Counted from the first letter of the stretch, positions 44,151 through 55,480 are shown. The stretch: DNA of 64,000 bases from Prorocentrum cordatum (GCA_963575745.1 CAUYUJ010015945.1:52501-116500), one strand, 5' to 3'. Notes: generated by a model from the letters alone, not told the origin. A program made the numbers and translations.

Positions 44151-45240
44151 TGACAGCGTGTGCCGAGCACGCACGCGCTCACAACACACCACGCGACACA
44201 CAACACCCGACACCCCGCTTGAATGTGCTTGCGCGCTTGCTTGTTCGCGCCGCTAAAGCCACGCCGGGCCAATAGAACACGGGATAAACGAAAAGCAGCA
44301 TCAGGTGCCCCTGCCCCATTCACACCGACCCTTGCTGCACAGCCGCACGGGCGCCTCACCCTCACCTCCCCCATGCCTCCACAGACGCTGCCAGACCCAT
44401 TTCCCCATTACGCTGCACATGACATGCTTGGCTGCACTGCGGTAGCCACAACGGCCTTACAGGACCACGGCATATGTTATTACCAGAGCGCCAGTGAAGT
44501 ATCGGGAACGTCAATAGCGAAAGAGCGCCCCCCCCGCAGAAGGCCAGGCACACAGCAGAGAAGACAACACAAGAGGCGATACAGGGCGGTCATGGACGAC
44601 GCTAGCCCCCATGACTCAAAGGAGCCTCGACGGCCAGCCCCGCCCCAGAACCACCCGCACTTTTGCAAAAGCAGACAAGCACAAGCGCAAGGGCGAGCGA
44701 GACTGCTCCTGCTACCCATCACTCACTGCTCTACCCAATGCATGGAGGCCCAAGGGAAAAGGGGGGACAGGGGAGGGGAAAGGGGAGGGGCAGGCAAGGA
44801 CGGGCGAGGGCAGGAGGGAGGGGAAGGGCCCAGAGCGGAGAAGAAGGGACAAGGAGGAGGGGAGGAGGGGGGCACACTGGACTCTCATTCTCCCTTACGG
44901 CAACACGCTGGCTCGTGAACCCTGGATGCTACGAAGTGCAGTTGCGTGGACTCTCACCGGACAGAGGTATAAGGTGGGTAGACAAAGCATGTCGAAGTAA
45001 CAACGCGCGCCTGCGGACACAGGGCATATCAAAACAGCTCGCTTGCTTGCATAGCGACAGCACCACACGCGACAACCCACATGAGCGTACTTGCGCGCCT
45101 GCTTGCTTGCGACGCCGGGCCGAGACAAAAAGGGGCCAAGCTGAAAACAGCAACAAGTGCTCCCGACTTCCATAAACTACCCCTTGCTACACAACCGCAT
45201 TGACACACAAATGGCAGCCTGCAGATCGCCCAATCACACA
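44150..45240. repeat. diverged tandem duplication
   Basis: A block near 44155-44345 (CTTGCGCGCTTGCTTG, CGCCGGGCC, CCCTTGCTGCACA) recurs near 45050-45195. A block near 44597-44640 (CGCTAG, GAGCCTCGACGGCCAG) recurs near 45314-45355. G-rich sequence lies between. No gene recognised. Confidence 0.5.
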
Positions 45241-45593
45241 TTACAAGGCAAGGCACACCGGAGGGCTTTGCAACCCCGCCCAAAGCCAGAGAGCATGCAA
45301 GGAAGGCCACGGACAACGCTGGTCCCCCGCGGCTCGAGAGAGCCTCGTCGGCCAGCCTTCCCCGACAAAGCCAAAGATGGCAACATATGGGAGCCAGAGC
45401 CACGTAAGCTGAACCCCTTCCCCAGACAGCCGCTCGCCGGGCGTGCTGCTGGACAACGGGCCAACCAGGAGGCAGCCAGAGCAGACACGAAAGCGGGAGC
45501 GGCGCGAGCGATGGCGGCACTGGCGGCGTTGGCCGCACATGGCCGGCGCGCCACGCCCGCCCCGCCGGGACGACCAGGGGCGCCCCACGACAT
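45241..45593 (-). CDS. small ORF downstream of a triple spliced-leader relic
   Basis: The first ATG after the leader array (35 bases away) opens a 117-codon frame starting MSWGAPGRPGGAGVARR. It is Ala/Arg/Gly-rich with no recognised domain. Position after the leader array suggests it derives from an mRNA 5' end. Other frames are also open, so it may be degenerate. Confidence 0.3.
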
Positions 45594-45627
45594 ACGACTG
45601 GCAACTCGGCGTAGCTGTCTGGGCCGC

Positions 45628-45672
45628 CTTGAGCCAAAATGGCTTGAGCCAAAATGGCTTGAGCCAAAATGG
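45628..45672 (-). other. three tandem DinoSL relics
   Basis: Exactly three copies of CCATTTTGGCTCAAG (45658-45672, 45643-45657, 45628-45642) head to tail on the minus strand. This 15-mer is the leader downstream of its internal AG. Each copy therefore fits a cycle of retroposition, transcription and new trans-splicing at the AG inside the old leader. Confidence 0.9.
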
Positions 45673-45676
45673 GGCC

Positions 45677-46116
45677 TTACAGGTTTGACATGGCTGCTTG
45701 CAGCGCGGAGATGCCAGCCATGATATCGTTCTTGGCGCCGTCGACGTGAGAGCGAAACTGGACAAGCTCATTGTCAGGATCGGCGCGAGGGGTGGGGTGA
45801 CCCGTATCAGAAGTATAGCTAGGAGTAAAAACGTTGCCATCTTCCAGGAGCCAATCGATCTGCGAATCCATCCACTCGACGCTTCCACGCTTCCAGTTCC
45901 GTTTCCGTCTGATCCTTGGCCTCGGCCTTGCCCAGGGCCTTTTCCGTCTCGCCTCGCGACCTTCTGATCTTGTGGTCCCACATCCGGGGGGGGGGGGGCG
46001 CATGGCTGGCTGTGGAAGCGTCAGGCATGGGAGAAGAAATGCGTGTCCGCCAGCCTTTGGCAGCTGGGCCGCCTATAAGCAAGGCTGCCTCGCTCAACCT
46101 CGGGCCTGTCCCGAAC
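45677..46116 (-). pseudogene. retroposed mRNA fragment, frameshifted
   Basis: Follows the leader relic at 46117-46137. One frame runs from the ATG at 46028 (MPDASTASHAPPPPRMWDHK, then RRSRGETEKALGKAEAKDQT). A second frame carries EWMDSQIDWLLEDGNVF and ends ...MAGISALQAAMSNL at the stop at 45677. The switch lies near a duplicated 8-mer GGAAGCGT. The second part is a plausible acidic-helical protein C-terminus. The stop is followed by the triple leader array after four bases. Family unknown. Confidence 0.55.
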
Positions 46117-46137
46117 CTTAAGCCAAAATGGCAACGG
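46117..46137 (-). other. near-full-length DinoSL relic
   Basis: Minus strand CCGTTGCCATTTTGGCTT plus AAG: 19 of 21 positions match the leader, and the preceding base T fits the leader's variable first position. Marks the 5' end of a reinserted mRNA. Confidence 0.85.
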
Positions 46138-46139
46138 AG

Positions 46140-46570
46140 TCCTGCTTGTCCTCCTCCTCGTCCTCCCTGCTCTTCCTCCTCGTCCTCCTCCTCCTCCCTC
46201 CTCCTCCTCCTCCTCCTCCTCCTCCTCCTTCCTCCTCCTCCTCCTCCTCCTCCTCCTCTTCCTCCTCCTCCTCCCCACCCCTCCTCCCTCCACCCTCCAC
46301 CCTCCTCCGTCCACCGTCCTCCCTCCTCCCTCCTCGTCTTCCTCGCCTCCTCGTCCTCTTCGTCCTCTTCGTCCTGTTCGTCCTTCTCGTCCCCCTCCTC
46401 CTCTTCCTCCTCCTGCTCCTCCTCCTCCTCCTCCTCCGCCTCCGCCTCGGCCTCCGTCTCCGCCTCCTCCTCGTCCTCCTCCTCCTCGTCCTCCTCGTCC
46501 TCCTCTTTCGTCCTCCTTGCTCCTCCTTCTCGTCCTCGTCTTCCTCCTCATCATCCTGTCCCCCCTCCTC
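46140..46570. repeat. interrupted (CCT)n / (TCC)n microsatellite
   Basis: About 420 bases of pyrimidine-rich triplets with CGT interruptions. Long Leu, Ser or Arg/Glu frames are artefacts. Confidence 0.9.
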
Positions 46571-46639
46571 CCCCTCACTTTCTTTAATAGGCCGGTAGAA
46601 AGGGCGGGCGTGGCGTTTTGCCAAACATGGTGCAGCCAT

Positions 46640-46880
46640 GTTTGAAGCTGAAGCTTAGCAGCCACTTCGCAAGTGGAGAGCGGGCGGTTTTCAACATGTG
46701 GCTCTCGCCTCGGCGCCGCGCACACTGTGCGCAAGTTGTTTTCAAGATGCTGATCTCGTCTCTCCGCGCCGTGCCCAGTCGTCACAACACAATCAAGACA
46801 TTGAAAATACTGCGGACAGGTAGTCTTCAAAACCGGGCTCCCGCATTACACGCGCACTCGCTTTGCATATTAGACTGAGA
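46640..46880. repeat. dispersed ~75-bp repeats with GTTTTCAA core
   Basis: Units share (G/T)GTTTTCAA(A/C)A followed by TCTCGTCTC-like and CGCCGCGCGCA-like sequence near 46690, 46740 and 46825. Relatives occur near 49085, 52970, 53190, 53310 and 54210. No gene. Confidence 0.45.
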
Positions 46881-46904
46881 GCGGTTCGCTTCTAGCTTAA
46901 TATG

Positions 46905-47351
46905 CAAGCAGCACCACCGCCACCACGAGGGCGAGCGACCAGGGGCAGCACGGCGACCAGCAGAAGCATGACGACTACGACCACTAACTACAGCGACAAC
47001 AAGCGGCAAGCAGCGGCAACAGCAGAACCACCTTCGCCACCACTACGACTACGACCGGCAGCGCCACCACCACCAGCACGGCGACCAGCAGCAGCACCAC
47101 CACCACCACGGCGACCAGGAGGAGCACGGTGACCAGCAGCACCACGACAACCACTACCACAACTGCGACAACAACAACAATAGGAGGGCGCCAACTATAC
47201 ACCAACACCAATCCTGGCCAGGACCACCCTGGGCCCAGGATCGGTGTATACGCCCTCCTGCCTTGGGCAAGAAGGCATATACACCGATCATGGGCCCAGG
47301 GTGATCCTGGGCCAGGAACGGTGTTGGTGTATAGTTGGTGCCCTCCGAAAC

Positions 47352-47421
<70 letters not shown>

Positions 47422-47577
47422 TGCAGAAACACCACCACCACCACCACGCCTTGGACCAGCAGCGCCACCACCACCAGCACGCCGACCAGCACCACCACCA
47501 CCACCGCGACGGCGACCAGGAGCAACACGGCGACCAGCAGCACCACGACAACCACGACCACTACAGCGACAACAAGC

Positions 47578-47627
<50 letters not shown>

Positions 47628-47639
47628 CATCGCCACCCG

Positions 47640-47676
<37 letters not shown>

Positions 47677-47690
47677 CCACCACCACCACG
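46905..47690. repeat. (CAG)n / CAC-rich tandem blocks
   Basis: Pure (CAG)n at about 47352-47420, 47578-47625 and 47647-47674. Between them, CACGGCGACCAGCAGCACCA-type blocks occur near 47065, 47128, 47490 and 47527, on both sides of the foldback at 47183-47346. Poly-Gln, poly-Ala and poly-Ser frames are products of the triplet; I do not call a gene. Confidence 0.85.
47183..47346. repeat. 164-bp foldback between CAG blocks
   Basis: Arms 47183-47256 and 47272-47346 are about 90% complementary and share CCAACTATACACCAACACC and CACCCTGGGCCCA. Spacer about 15 bp. No coding sequence; a small foldback element. Confidence 0.85.
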
Positions 47691-48249
47691 CGCAGCCTTT
47701 GGGGCCTGAGGTGCGGCCCCCTCTGGCGAGACGACGCGTGTGTGGGGTGTGCTGAAGCGAAAGGGGCGAGACTGCACCATTGGAAGGGGTCTGTCTGGAG
47801 ATGCACGGGTTTGCTAAGAAAAACGCAGAGTTCTCAACACCAAATATCAACTTGACTGTCGCGTCTTGGCGTTTCTGCCGAGCGACAAGGAGATTTCTTG
47901 TTCGGGCCAGCAACACCGCGAACCAATATAACATTTACTGTCTTTTGACTCGAGCGCCGACTCAAACGCAATGTCTGATACGTTGGTCGTGGGCCGTGGT
48001 ATGTGCTGTAAAACGAGAGCGCGCGGCGTGCAGGCGAAAGCAACCTTCCGAACAAAAGCCGCCCTCAACCCGTGGAAAGTGCGTGGTGGCGCAGAGTGGA
48101 GTACCAAAGTCCGAAAGGGGTGGGGCGGGGGAGGGGCCGGGAGGTGGGGTGCAGCCCGACGTCAGCAGCGACACTGCTGGGACCAGAGAGTGCGAGAAGA
48201 GGGAGCAGTTGCAACAGGCATTGGCGGTGCTCGGCGAGAGGTGGGATGC
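47691..48249. other. no recognisable gene
   Basis: Unique sequence with frames up to about 160 codons (for example plus strand 47780-48259) lacking recognisable motifs. The 3' half is G-rich and runs into the PPR remnant. Confidence 0.4.
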
Positions 48250-48600
48250 CAAACTTTGACCTGACGTAACAGGCCACAGCGCTAAGATCGGCGCAGGCGA
48301 GAGGGGCGCTGTGGCAGCGGGCTCCGGCGCAGCTCAGCGAGATGAGGGACTTGAAGCTGCAGCCAAACGTCATCAGCTACAATGCTGGAATCAGCGCGGG
48401 CCAGAAGAAGGGGACAGTGGCAACTGCTCAGCGTGATGTTGGAGGCGAAGCTGGGACCCGACGTCGTGGTGTACAGGCCTGGGATTGGCGCGTGCTCCAA
48501 GCGGAAGCAGTGGCAGCGGGCCCCACTGGCGATCATCTGCAGGCAGAGGCAGAAAATTTAGCTCAATGTCGACCACTACATTGGCCCGTGCAGACATGGG
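48250..48600 (+). pseudogene. PPR-repeat gene fragment, frameshifted
   Basis: Plus-strand translation gives WQRAPAQLSEMRDLKLQPNV and ISYNAGISAGQKKG. After a one-base shift near 48410 it continues QWQLLSVMLEAKLGPDVVVY, then RPGIGACSKRKQWQRAPLA. These are two to three successive ~35-residue pentatricopeptide motifs (P-N/D-V-x-x-Y, then SA-x-K). Functional PPR proteins bind organelle RNA. Here the array is short, frameshifted and reaches a stop near 48560, so it is a dead remnant, plausibly of retroposed origin like its neighbours. Confidence 0.7.
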
Positions 48601-49944
48601 ACTAGGGGCAGCGAGCCCTGTGGCTGCTCTGGCTGGTCGTGTGCTTCAGCTCCTGGGCCAGCGCTCGCACGGCAGGCGGGCAGGGCCGGCGGGCCCTGCA
48701 GCCGCGGGCCGCCGGGCCCGGGCGCGCAGGGGAGCCGGCCGGGCCAGGGCCTCGAGAGCTTCCGCTGCTTCTGGACGCCCCGGGGGGCCGAGGCACGCAG
48801 GGCGGCTCGGCCGGGCGGGCGGCGGGCGGCGGCGGACTGCGCGGCGGCCGGCGGGCCCGCCGGGCCGCCTAAGGCGACCGCGAGCGCCGGCAGCTCAGCC
48901 AGGGGACCAGCTGGAGGGGGCCGGGTGCAGCGTCCTCTTTCGCTGCGGACTCGGCCAGGGACTGGAACTGGGAGAGGAGAGGCACAGCAACAACACAAAA
49001 AATAGAGGGTCCGTTTTCTTAAACGAGGACGCAACACGACAGGAGGGGTGGGGATCGCTCAAGCTGAACAGGCTGAAGGCGGACACTTTTCAAAGTGTCG
49101 CTCTCTCGTCTGCGCCGCGCGCATTTGTTCTGAAAGTGTACGCTTGTAGCAATTTTTTTCCAGGTCAACGTGGCAGGGCGAGCTTTGTAAAGCTACTCGA
49201 CACTGGGCGTGTGCAGCAGTGTGGCCATTCCCGGGTGCGTGCTGTGGCCCAGCTCAAGATCGCTAAAACGTAACAGTCTAGTGTATCTGTGTCGGCGAGG
49301 TCCTCGAACTGGTGCTTTGATCGATTCTTGTCGGCACGTGGGACAAGCTTGGGTGGAGGGCTTGCCCCCGCATCGCTGGGAAATACTAATATTTTGGTGT
49401 CTTCTCCTCGTTCCCCTGGCCTTTTCTTTCGCCTTCTCCTTTTCCTCCTTTTCCTTCTGCTCCTCCTGCTCCTCCTTCTCCTCTGTCTCCTCGCGACGCG
49501 AAAACAAGCAACAAAAAGTGAGCGCTGCCAAAAAGGCTGGGCATCGACGCCTCTGTGCGGCGAGCGTCCGCCCACGTCGCAGGCGAGGCCGCCCAGGGAC
49601 AAGAGCAGCAAGGAGGCTACAGAGGCCTGCGTGGCGGCCACGGGGGCAAGACTTGTCCATCACTGGACCTGGGCGGCCGCCCCCGAGGCCGCAGAAGCCC
49701 ACGCGAGGATCGGGCCGTGCAGTTGCCTGCAGCGCTTCGCGCCCAGGTGCTCCAGGTATGTGGTTGCCTTGCGGCTCCAGGCCGCGCCTCGTCCTCGTCT
49801 ACAGTGCGCGGGTGGGCGGCGCCGTGTCGGCCGAGCACACAAAAGTGATGGTCATTGCCCCCTCTCCCGTGCCACAGCGGCAGACTGTTGGCGATCATCT
49901 CGGGCTGCGTGCCGTCCGCGGCGCTGGCGCTGTCGACGTTGGGA
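48601..49944. other. GC-rich sequence, no recognisable gene
   Basis: Very GC-rich to about 48900, a GTTTTCAA-family unit near 49085, a (TCC/CTT)-rich tract near 49415-49490, then GC-rich sequence. Overlapping frames on both strands up to about 270-410 codons lack any domain I recognise. Confidence 0.45.
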
Positions 49945-50115
49945 GTTGGTTCTCGATCGGGCTTGGCGAAGGGGGTGGTCAGCGAAAGGGGGGGTTGGAG
50001 AGTCAGCTCACGTAGCTGACTCCCCAGCGCCTCCAGGCGCCGGAGGCGGTCATGTATCGAGGAATGGGCCCTTCGGTGGGGCCGGCACCAGCTGCACGCA
50101 GCAGATTTCGCGTCC
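49945..50115 (+). repeat. dispersed ~155-bp hairpin element, copy 2
   Basis: Relative of 28737-28892. The first stem is GAGTCAGCT / AGCTGACTC around CACGT. The second, CCAGCGCC / GGCGCCGG, has one mismatch. Shared flanks include CATGTATCGAGGAATG and CGGTGGGGCCG. Confidence 0.75.
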
Positions 50116-51480
50116 CCTCCTTTCCCCACCCCCCTTTTCGTCCAGCCGGGCTCTGCGGCCCTCGCCCTGGCCTCGCGGCACATGTGAGCTGGCGCTTTCT
50201 GCCGGGGCGCGCCGTGCTTCTGGAGGGCGCCTGCCGTGGGATACGCTGCCCTGCGGTCTCCTTTTGCTGTCTAGTCGTTCGCGGCACATGCGCACGTTTG
50301 GTGCGGAAGGGGTACAGCCAGGCGTAAACAGCGCAGCTGGAGGACGCGCAACTCTAAGGTTAAACTTGTGCAGGACAGTTTTTTGTTTGCCCCCCGGCTG
50401 CCCAGCGGGAGCCTTCGCGCAGCTCCCGCTTCTGCTTGGCGCCGCTCTGCTCATGGCTGTGGTGCGTGCGCTGGCTCTGGGCTTCGCTCGCTGCTCCTTT
50501 GCCCGCCACCGCCGGTTCTAGCCTGCAAGGTGGCCTCCACGCGCCGCCCTGCGGCAGCCGGGCGCCTGGGCTCTCACTGGCCACTCGGCCTTGCCCGGCC
50601 TCTTTGCCCCGTTTTTCGCCGCCACTACTCGTGGCTGCGCTTCGCCTCCGCCACGCCGCACCGGTGCCTGGGCCACACGCCCAGCCCACCGCAGCAGCCC
50701 CGCGCAACAACCGCTGGCCCTCCTTCGCCGCGCCCTTGGCTCGCCGCCCTGGCAGCCCGCAGTGCCTGCGGCTCCCGGTTTGCTGGGCCCCGCTTTGGCA
50801 GTGTGTGCTGCAGCTGCTTCCTCCCTGGGTGCGCCCGCGACGCGGGCCCGCGCGCTCGCTGCCAGTGGCTGCCCTGCGGCCCGGCCGCCCCGCGCGCCCA
50901 CCCGCGGCCTCGCCGCGTGAGGGCGCTTTCGCTTCCCGCCTCCTCTCCGCGGCCGCCTCTCGTCGTCTCCCTCCCTCTTGCCTGCGTGACGCTTTGCAGT
51001 GCTGTCGCCTGGGCTGCCTGGACACGCGTGCGGACTGCCTCTGCCGCGCCGCGTGTTTCGGCGCTGCCCTTGGTATCGAGCCGCACGTGCCGAGTGAAGG
51101 CAGGCCGCCTTCCCCACCGCAAGGGGGAACAGAATGCCTGAGCATTCTTGGGGCTGGCAGGCCTGTCTCTCAGCGGCAACTTCGCCAAGGTGGGCACACA
51201 GAGCGCCTGCAACAAGGTCCACAGCGAACTGGGTCTGGGCCGACGAGGCCCCGACCAATCGCGACGAGCCCGCAAGATCGCGCAGTTCCTGCTGTGCCTC
51301 TGGGGCTTGGGCCTGCGCTGCGCCGCCCGCGTGGCCCAGGTACCTGCCCAAAGCACGTTGCTATGATTGTCTCCACTGCGCTGGCCAGCAAGATCGCCAC
51401 CAGCCAGGCAACGTCGCGAGCGTACACTCGCCGCCCGAACAAACTGAGGCGAGACCTGGAGTTCGAGTACCAATGAGCAA
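50116..51480. other. GC-rich open frames, coding status unclear
   Basis: A 346-codon plus frame (50436-51476) overlaps plus frames of 257 and 274 codons and minus frames up to 345 codons. All are Ala/Arg/Pro-rich. The last ~40 residues of the 346-codon frame (VSTALASKIATSQATSRAYT, then RRPNKLRRDLEFEYQ) look more protein-like. No domain recognised, so I do not choose a frame. Confidence 0.35.
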
Positions 51481-52569
51481 ACAGGGCGGCCAGCCGCACA
51501 GCTGCAATCAGCGAGTCCGGAAATGGCAAGCCGGGGCGTCTGGCCAAGTCGGCACTCAGCCAGATGCGGGCTGCAAGGCCCGATGGCCGCTGCTTGGCAT
51601 GATACTGGCTCGAAGTCCAGGCGACATGCGACCACTAGCAATTCCCACGCCTCAGCACTCATCCGAGGGAGGGCCAGGCTGTGGTAGCGGGCGCGGGCAC
51701 CTTGACAATTCTAGGACGGTGGGACTCTTGCGGCAAATCAGCGCGTGGGGGTCTGGATCAGCCAAGCGTAACCCAAACCGTCAGGCAGGCTATCACGACG
51801 GAGTGAGAGTGACCTCGCCGGCAAGGGTACCGAGGGGGCAAGGGGACCACCGACGACCGACGAAACAGATGAGGGAGCGCGGTCACCCGGGATGCACGAA
51901 ATACCAGCAACACCGAAGAACGTGTCGCAAACATGCAGGCTGGACCGGCGTCAGGTAACACGTTGCTTTGCCACTCGGGCCGGCCGTGCGCAAGCGACCC
52001 GCCAAAGACGTCACAGGTATGCCGCTCACGCAATAAAGCCACATCGCGCCAGGGTGGGCGTGGCAAAAACTCTGCGCAACTGGGCATGATACGCCCGAGG
52101 GCTTCTTGAACGAAGCGCTGATCTGGCACTCCTCGCCGAATTGTGCCAAGATGGTGCAGAGCAGGACGGAAGCCCAAACATGCGACGTATTGATTTTTTT
52201 TGTAGACGAGGCCACCGGAAGTTCAAACCATGCACTTTCCCTGGGCCCGTTCTTTCATCCTGACTCGTGTTTTGACGCTCCTGGGGCCCGGCGAGGGCCC
52301 CACAGGGCCCCCAAAATGATCAAAAACTGCCCGTCCTGCTCTATCTTCCGACGCGGTCATGTCTGAGAGGGTAGGAAGGACAAGGGAGATGGAGGAGGCA
52401 GCAGGGCGAGGAGCAGAGGGTGAAAAGGGCGTCCCTGCTGCTGTCCCTGGTGCCCCTCCCGCCTCGGCTTGGCCAGCGCGGCCCGCGCGCCGCTCCGGAT
52501 CGAGCCAGCGAAGACCGGCGCCGCGGGAGTGCAGGCTCGGCACGTCTGGCTGGACGCCCCCCCCCTCCC
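51481..52569. other. no recognisable gene
   Basis: Moderately GC-rich unique sequence with short frames only. Confidence 0.45.
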
Positions 52570-52800
52570 TCGCGAGGGTCCTCAGAACTAGAGGCCTCTC
52601 CGATGGGGTCCAAGGGAATGGTGCCGGAGAAGCTCGCCGCATCGCCGAGGCATCGCCGACTGTGCATCGGCGATGCACTGGCGGTGTCGGCGATGCATCG
52701 GCAATGTCGGCGTGAAGAAAACTGAGCCCCACATCGAGCCGCACCGCCGATGCATCGGCGAGGCGGCGCGTTCCTCCGACCCCATCTAGGAGGTCCAGGC
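52570..52800. repeat. foldback element related to the 25.6-kb palindrome
   Basis: Ends AGGCCTCTCCGATGGGGT (about 52588) and ACCCCATCTAGGAGGTCC (52782-52799) are imperfect complements. Inside, GCATCGGCGATGCA-type palindromes occur repeatedly. More diverged than the 25.6-kb copy. Confidence 0.7.
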
Positions 52801-53648
52801 GGAGCAGGGTCAACACACATTGGGCTCACACGTCTCCTGAGGATCGTCGACCCTCTTCCGCTCTTGCCTCTCCCAGCCTGTCAAACCCTCTCTCCTCGCC
52901 GAGGCACCAAACGGGTTTGCGCAGGCCGGGCGGGGCTTTCTGCCTCAAAACGCTCTCGTCGGCGGAGTGGTCTTCAAAAACGCTGGTTTGCACTGCGCGC
53001 TGCACAACTTGTTTTGAAAGTACCCCAGAATCTGCATGGATGGAGAGCTTGTCGCTTTCAGAATCTGAGCGGCGAAGCAAAACAAAAACAACGAAACACA
53101 ACACCAACAAATAGCCTCACGCGAGATGGCATGGCGACCTTTCGCGGTGGCTGGCACTGGAACGAGGGCGCCTACGCGCGGCAAGGTCGGTGAAAACGGC
53201 TCGCTTCTGCGTCGGTTCTTCTGCGTCGCTCAAGCGGCTCTCGTGTCAGCGCCCCGAAGTCTCCCCAATCGCCGCTCACGTGTACACGGATGGCGGCCAG
53301 CACGTTTTCAAGACAGGGGGCCCGCGCCCCCGAAGCCACGACGCCTCATGGAGGAACCTGTGCCCAGAAAGGGCCCGCGACACAGCTACAGTGTGTGAAG
53401 GGGCGTCGCCGTGGGAGGCCTCATTCTTGGAGTTTTTGGCCCCCCTCGGGAGTTAGGTTGAAGCATCGTTGGTGCTGCATCCAGTCCACCCTCTCGGGTA
53501 ACTCCCCCAAACGCCCCAGCGCATCGGGTGTTGTCAGGGCGGGCTGGGCGCGTCCTGCCCCAGATGTTCGACTATATCAGAGTGAGGGGGCTGAATCGAA
53601 CGGTCAGTCACTGTCCCTGGGTTCGTGGCTGAAGTGGAATTCCGCGAT
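52801..53648. other. GTTTTCAA-family repeats and unique sequence
   Basis: Repeat units near 52970, 53190 and 53310 are related to those at 46.64-46.88 kb. A 283-codon plus frame from 53290 depends on the minisatellites that follow and is not called. Confidence 0.4.
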
Positions 53649-53699
53649 GCGGATTCTTGTTGTTGGTGTTGGTGTTGGTGTTGGTGTTGGTGTTGTTGG

Positions 53700-53752
<53 letters not shown>

Positions 53753-53757
53753 GTTGG
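53649..53757. repeat. (GTT)n microsatellite
   Basis: GGTGTT repeats pass into about 20 pure GTT triplets. Confidence 0.95.
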
Positions 53758-53765
53758 GCTCGTCC

Positions 53766-54000
53766 CACCCGCGACCCGCTCCGCGACCCACCCGCGACCC
53801 ACCCCGCGACCCACCCCGCGACCCACCCCGCGACCCACCCCGCGACCCACCCCGCGACCCACCCGCGACCCACCCCTCGACCCATCCCGCGACCCACCCG
53901 CGACCCACCCGCCACCCACCCCGCGACCCACCCCGAGACCCACCCGCGACCCACCTGGCGACCCACCCGCGACCCACCGCGACCCACCCGCGACCCGTTC
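53766..54000. repeat. CGCGACCCACCC minisatellite (11-12 bp)
   Basis: About 20 copies of a unit alternating between 11 and 12 bases (CGCGACCCACC and CGCGACCCACCC), with one further isolated copy near 54058. Confidence 0.92.
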
Positions 54001-54716
54001 CGCGTTCAGTGTGCACATCAAAAATGTTTGGCGCCTGCCAGGTGGCGGTGGAGAGCCCGCGACCCACCCGCGTCCCAAACTCGACGCCCGCGAACGCCCC
54101 CTCACTCTTATTCTGAATTGCGGGGTGCTGCGTTATTTTGAACATCTTGATCCCTCACGGTTGCACGGATGGGACACGGGCGTTTAACGCTACCCGCTGG
54201 GGTGCCGCGCGCGCGCCGTTCAAAACGTGGTCCTCGCCATAGCCCCGCGCGCGCTCCAATACATTTGAGCGTGGGCAACGCTTACACTGACGGCAATTTT
54301 GTCAAAACTGAGCTCCCGCAGGGCACGTGCTCGAGCATGTCGTGCAGCCACGCGGGCCGGAAACGGACAGTCTACAAAAGAAGGGTCTTGCCAGAGTGGC
54401 AGGCCAACGGGGCGCTCGCCTGTCGAGGGGGGTGTTTCTCCCGCAGAGAGAGCAGGAGTGCCTGCAGGGACTCATGAGGAATGGTCTTGGTCACGGGGGG
54501 TGCTGCAGCATCGCTGCTGCATCATGGGTTTCACTCTGGCGCTCCTCCCCCCTCCTCGACCTCTGCCTTCCTCCTTCTGAAGACCTCCTCCCTGTCGCAC
54601 CCAAAGGTCGAATCGGCGGGCCGGGCGTTTCGTTTAAGACTTCCTCGCAGCTTATGGTCCTGAAGCTTGAACTGTTCCAAAAAGATATCATGGATGGAGG
54701 GCGGTACCCCCGTGGG
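54001..54716. other. GTTTTCAA-family repeats; short minus-strand coding-like stretch
   Basis: Repeat relatives near 54210 and 54300. On the minus strand a frame ending at 54531 contains IHDIFLEQFKLQDHKLRGSL and FGCDREEVFRRRKAEVEE, which looks like a charged helical protein end. It begins just after the introner-like element, so it might be an exon next to it; I cannot confirm. Confidence 0.35.
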
Positions 54717-54949
54717 TTGAGCAGGGACCGACCGTCCTAGCATTCCTACAGGCCTACCACGACATGTTCTTAGAAGCCACGCATGTTCCAGAAACAAAAA
54801 CAAGGTTCTTAGAACATGATCCCGACGTGCTGAAACAAGACAGTCTCGGCCAAGAATGTTCGAATAACTTCCCGTACAAACCACACAAGGTTCTCAGACA
54901 ACTGTTCTGGGGGTCTATAGGAAAGCCAAGGCGCCTCGCCACTGCTCAG
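54717..54949 (-). mobile_element. introner-like element, copy 4
   Basis: Plus-strand left end TTGAGCAGGGACCGACCGTC and right end CGCCTCGCCACTGCTCAG match the ends of the intronic copy at 24971-25208. Interior GTTCTTAGAA palindromes and AAACCACACAAGG are also shared. No AG/G junction is visible at the 3' boundary, so splicing is not supported here. No clear target duplication. Confidence 0.75.
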
Positions 54950-55017
54950 ATCCTGGGGCACGCGCCCACTGTCCCGAGCCTCTCCCGGCCTCTCGCCCCG
55001 CGGGCGGAGCGGAGCGA

Positions 55018-55480
55018 TGGGGCCACGCACCGTGTGAGGGCTGTGCCGAAATGATTGGCGGGGACGCGTGTGACGTCGCCACTGAAGCCGTAAGTAACGC
55101 TGTGTGGGGCCACGGGCCGTGTGATGGGTGCGTCACAATGGGCGGCGGGGGCGCATGGGGTGGAGCTCCCTATGGGGCCACGGAACTACAAGGATGTGCC
55201 ACTATGGGCGGCTGGGGTGCATGGGAACGTCGCCACTGGGGCCTTGGGTGGAGCTCCCTATGAAGTCACGAAGCCTGCGAAGCGTGTGCCGCAATGGGCG
55301 GCGTGGGCGCATGGGAACGTCGTCGCTGGGGCCTCAACTTGTTCCCTATGGGGCCACGAGCCGTGTGAGGGGTGTGCCAAAATGAATGGCGCGGGAGCAT
55401 GGGGACGTCGCCTCTGGAAATTTGGGTGGGGCCGCCCTATGGGGCCACGAACCGTGTCAGGGGTATGCCAAAATCAATGA
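55018..55480. repeat. ~90-bp tandem satellite, about five units
   Basis: Units contain CCCTATGGGGCCACG (near 55168, 55257 as a variant, 55352 and 55436) and GTGCC(A/G)(A/C)AATG. Gly/Trp-rich frames across the array are artefacts. Confidence 0.85.

Noticed and set aside
47129-47755. Poly-Gln / poly-Ala protein from the CAG tract
   Set aside because: Plus and minus frames are equally open and the foldback interrupts the array; there is no flanking domain.
54717-54949. Copy 4 of the introner family as an active intron
   Set aside because: A GA site exists at one border, but no AG/G junction or in-frame exon pair is visible at the other.
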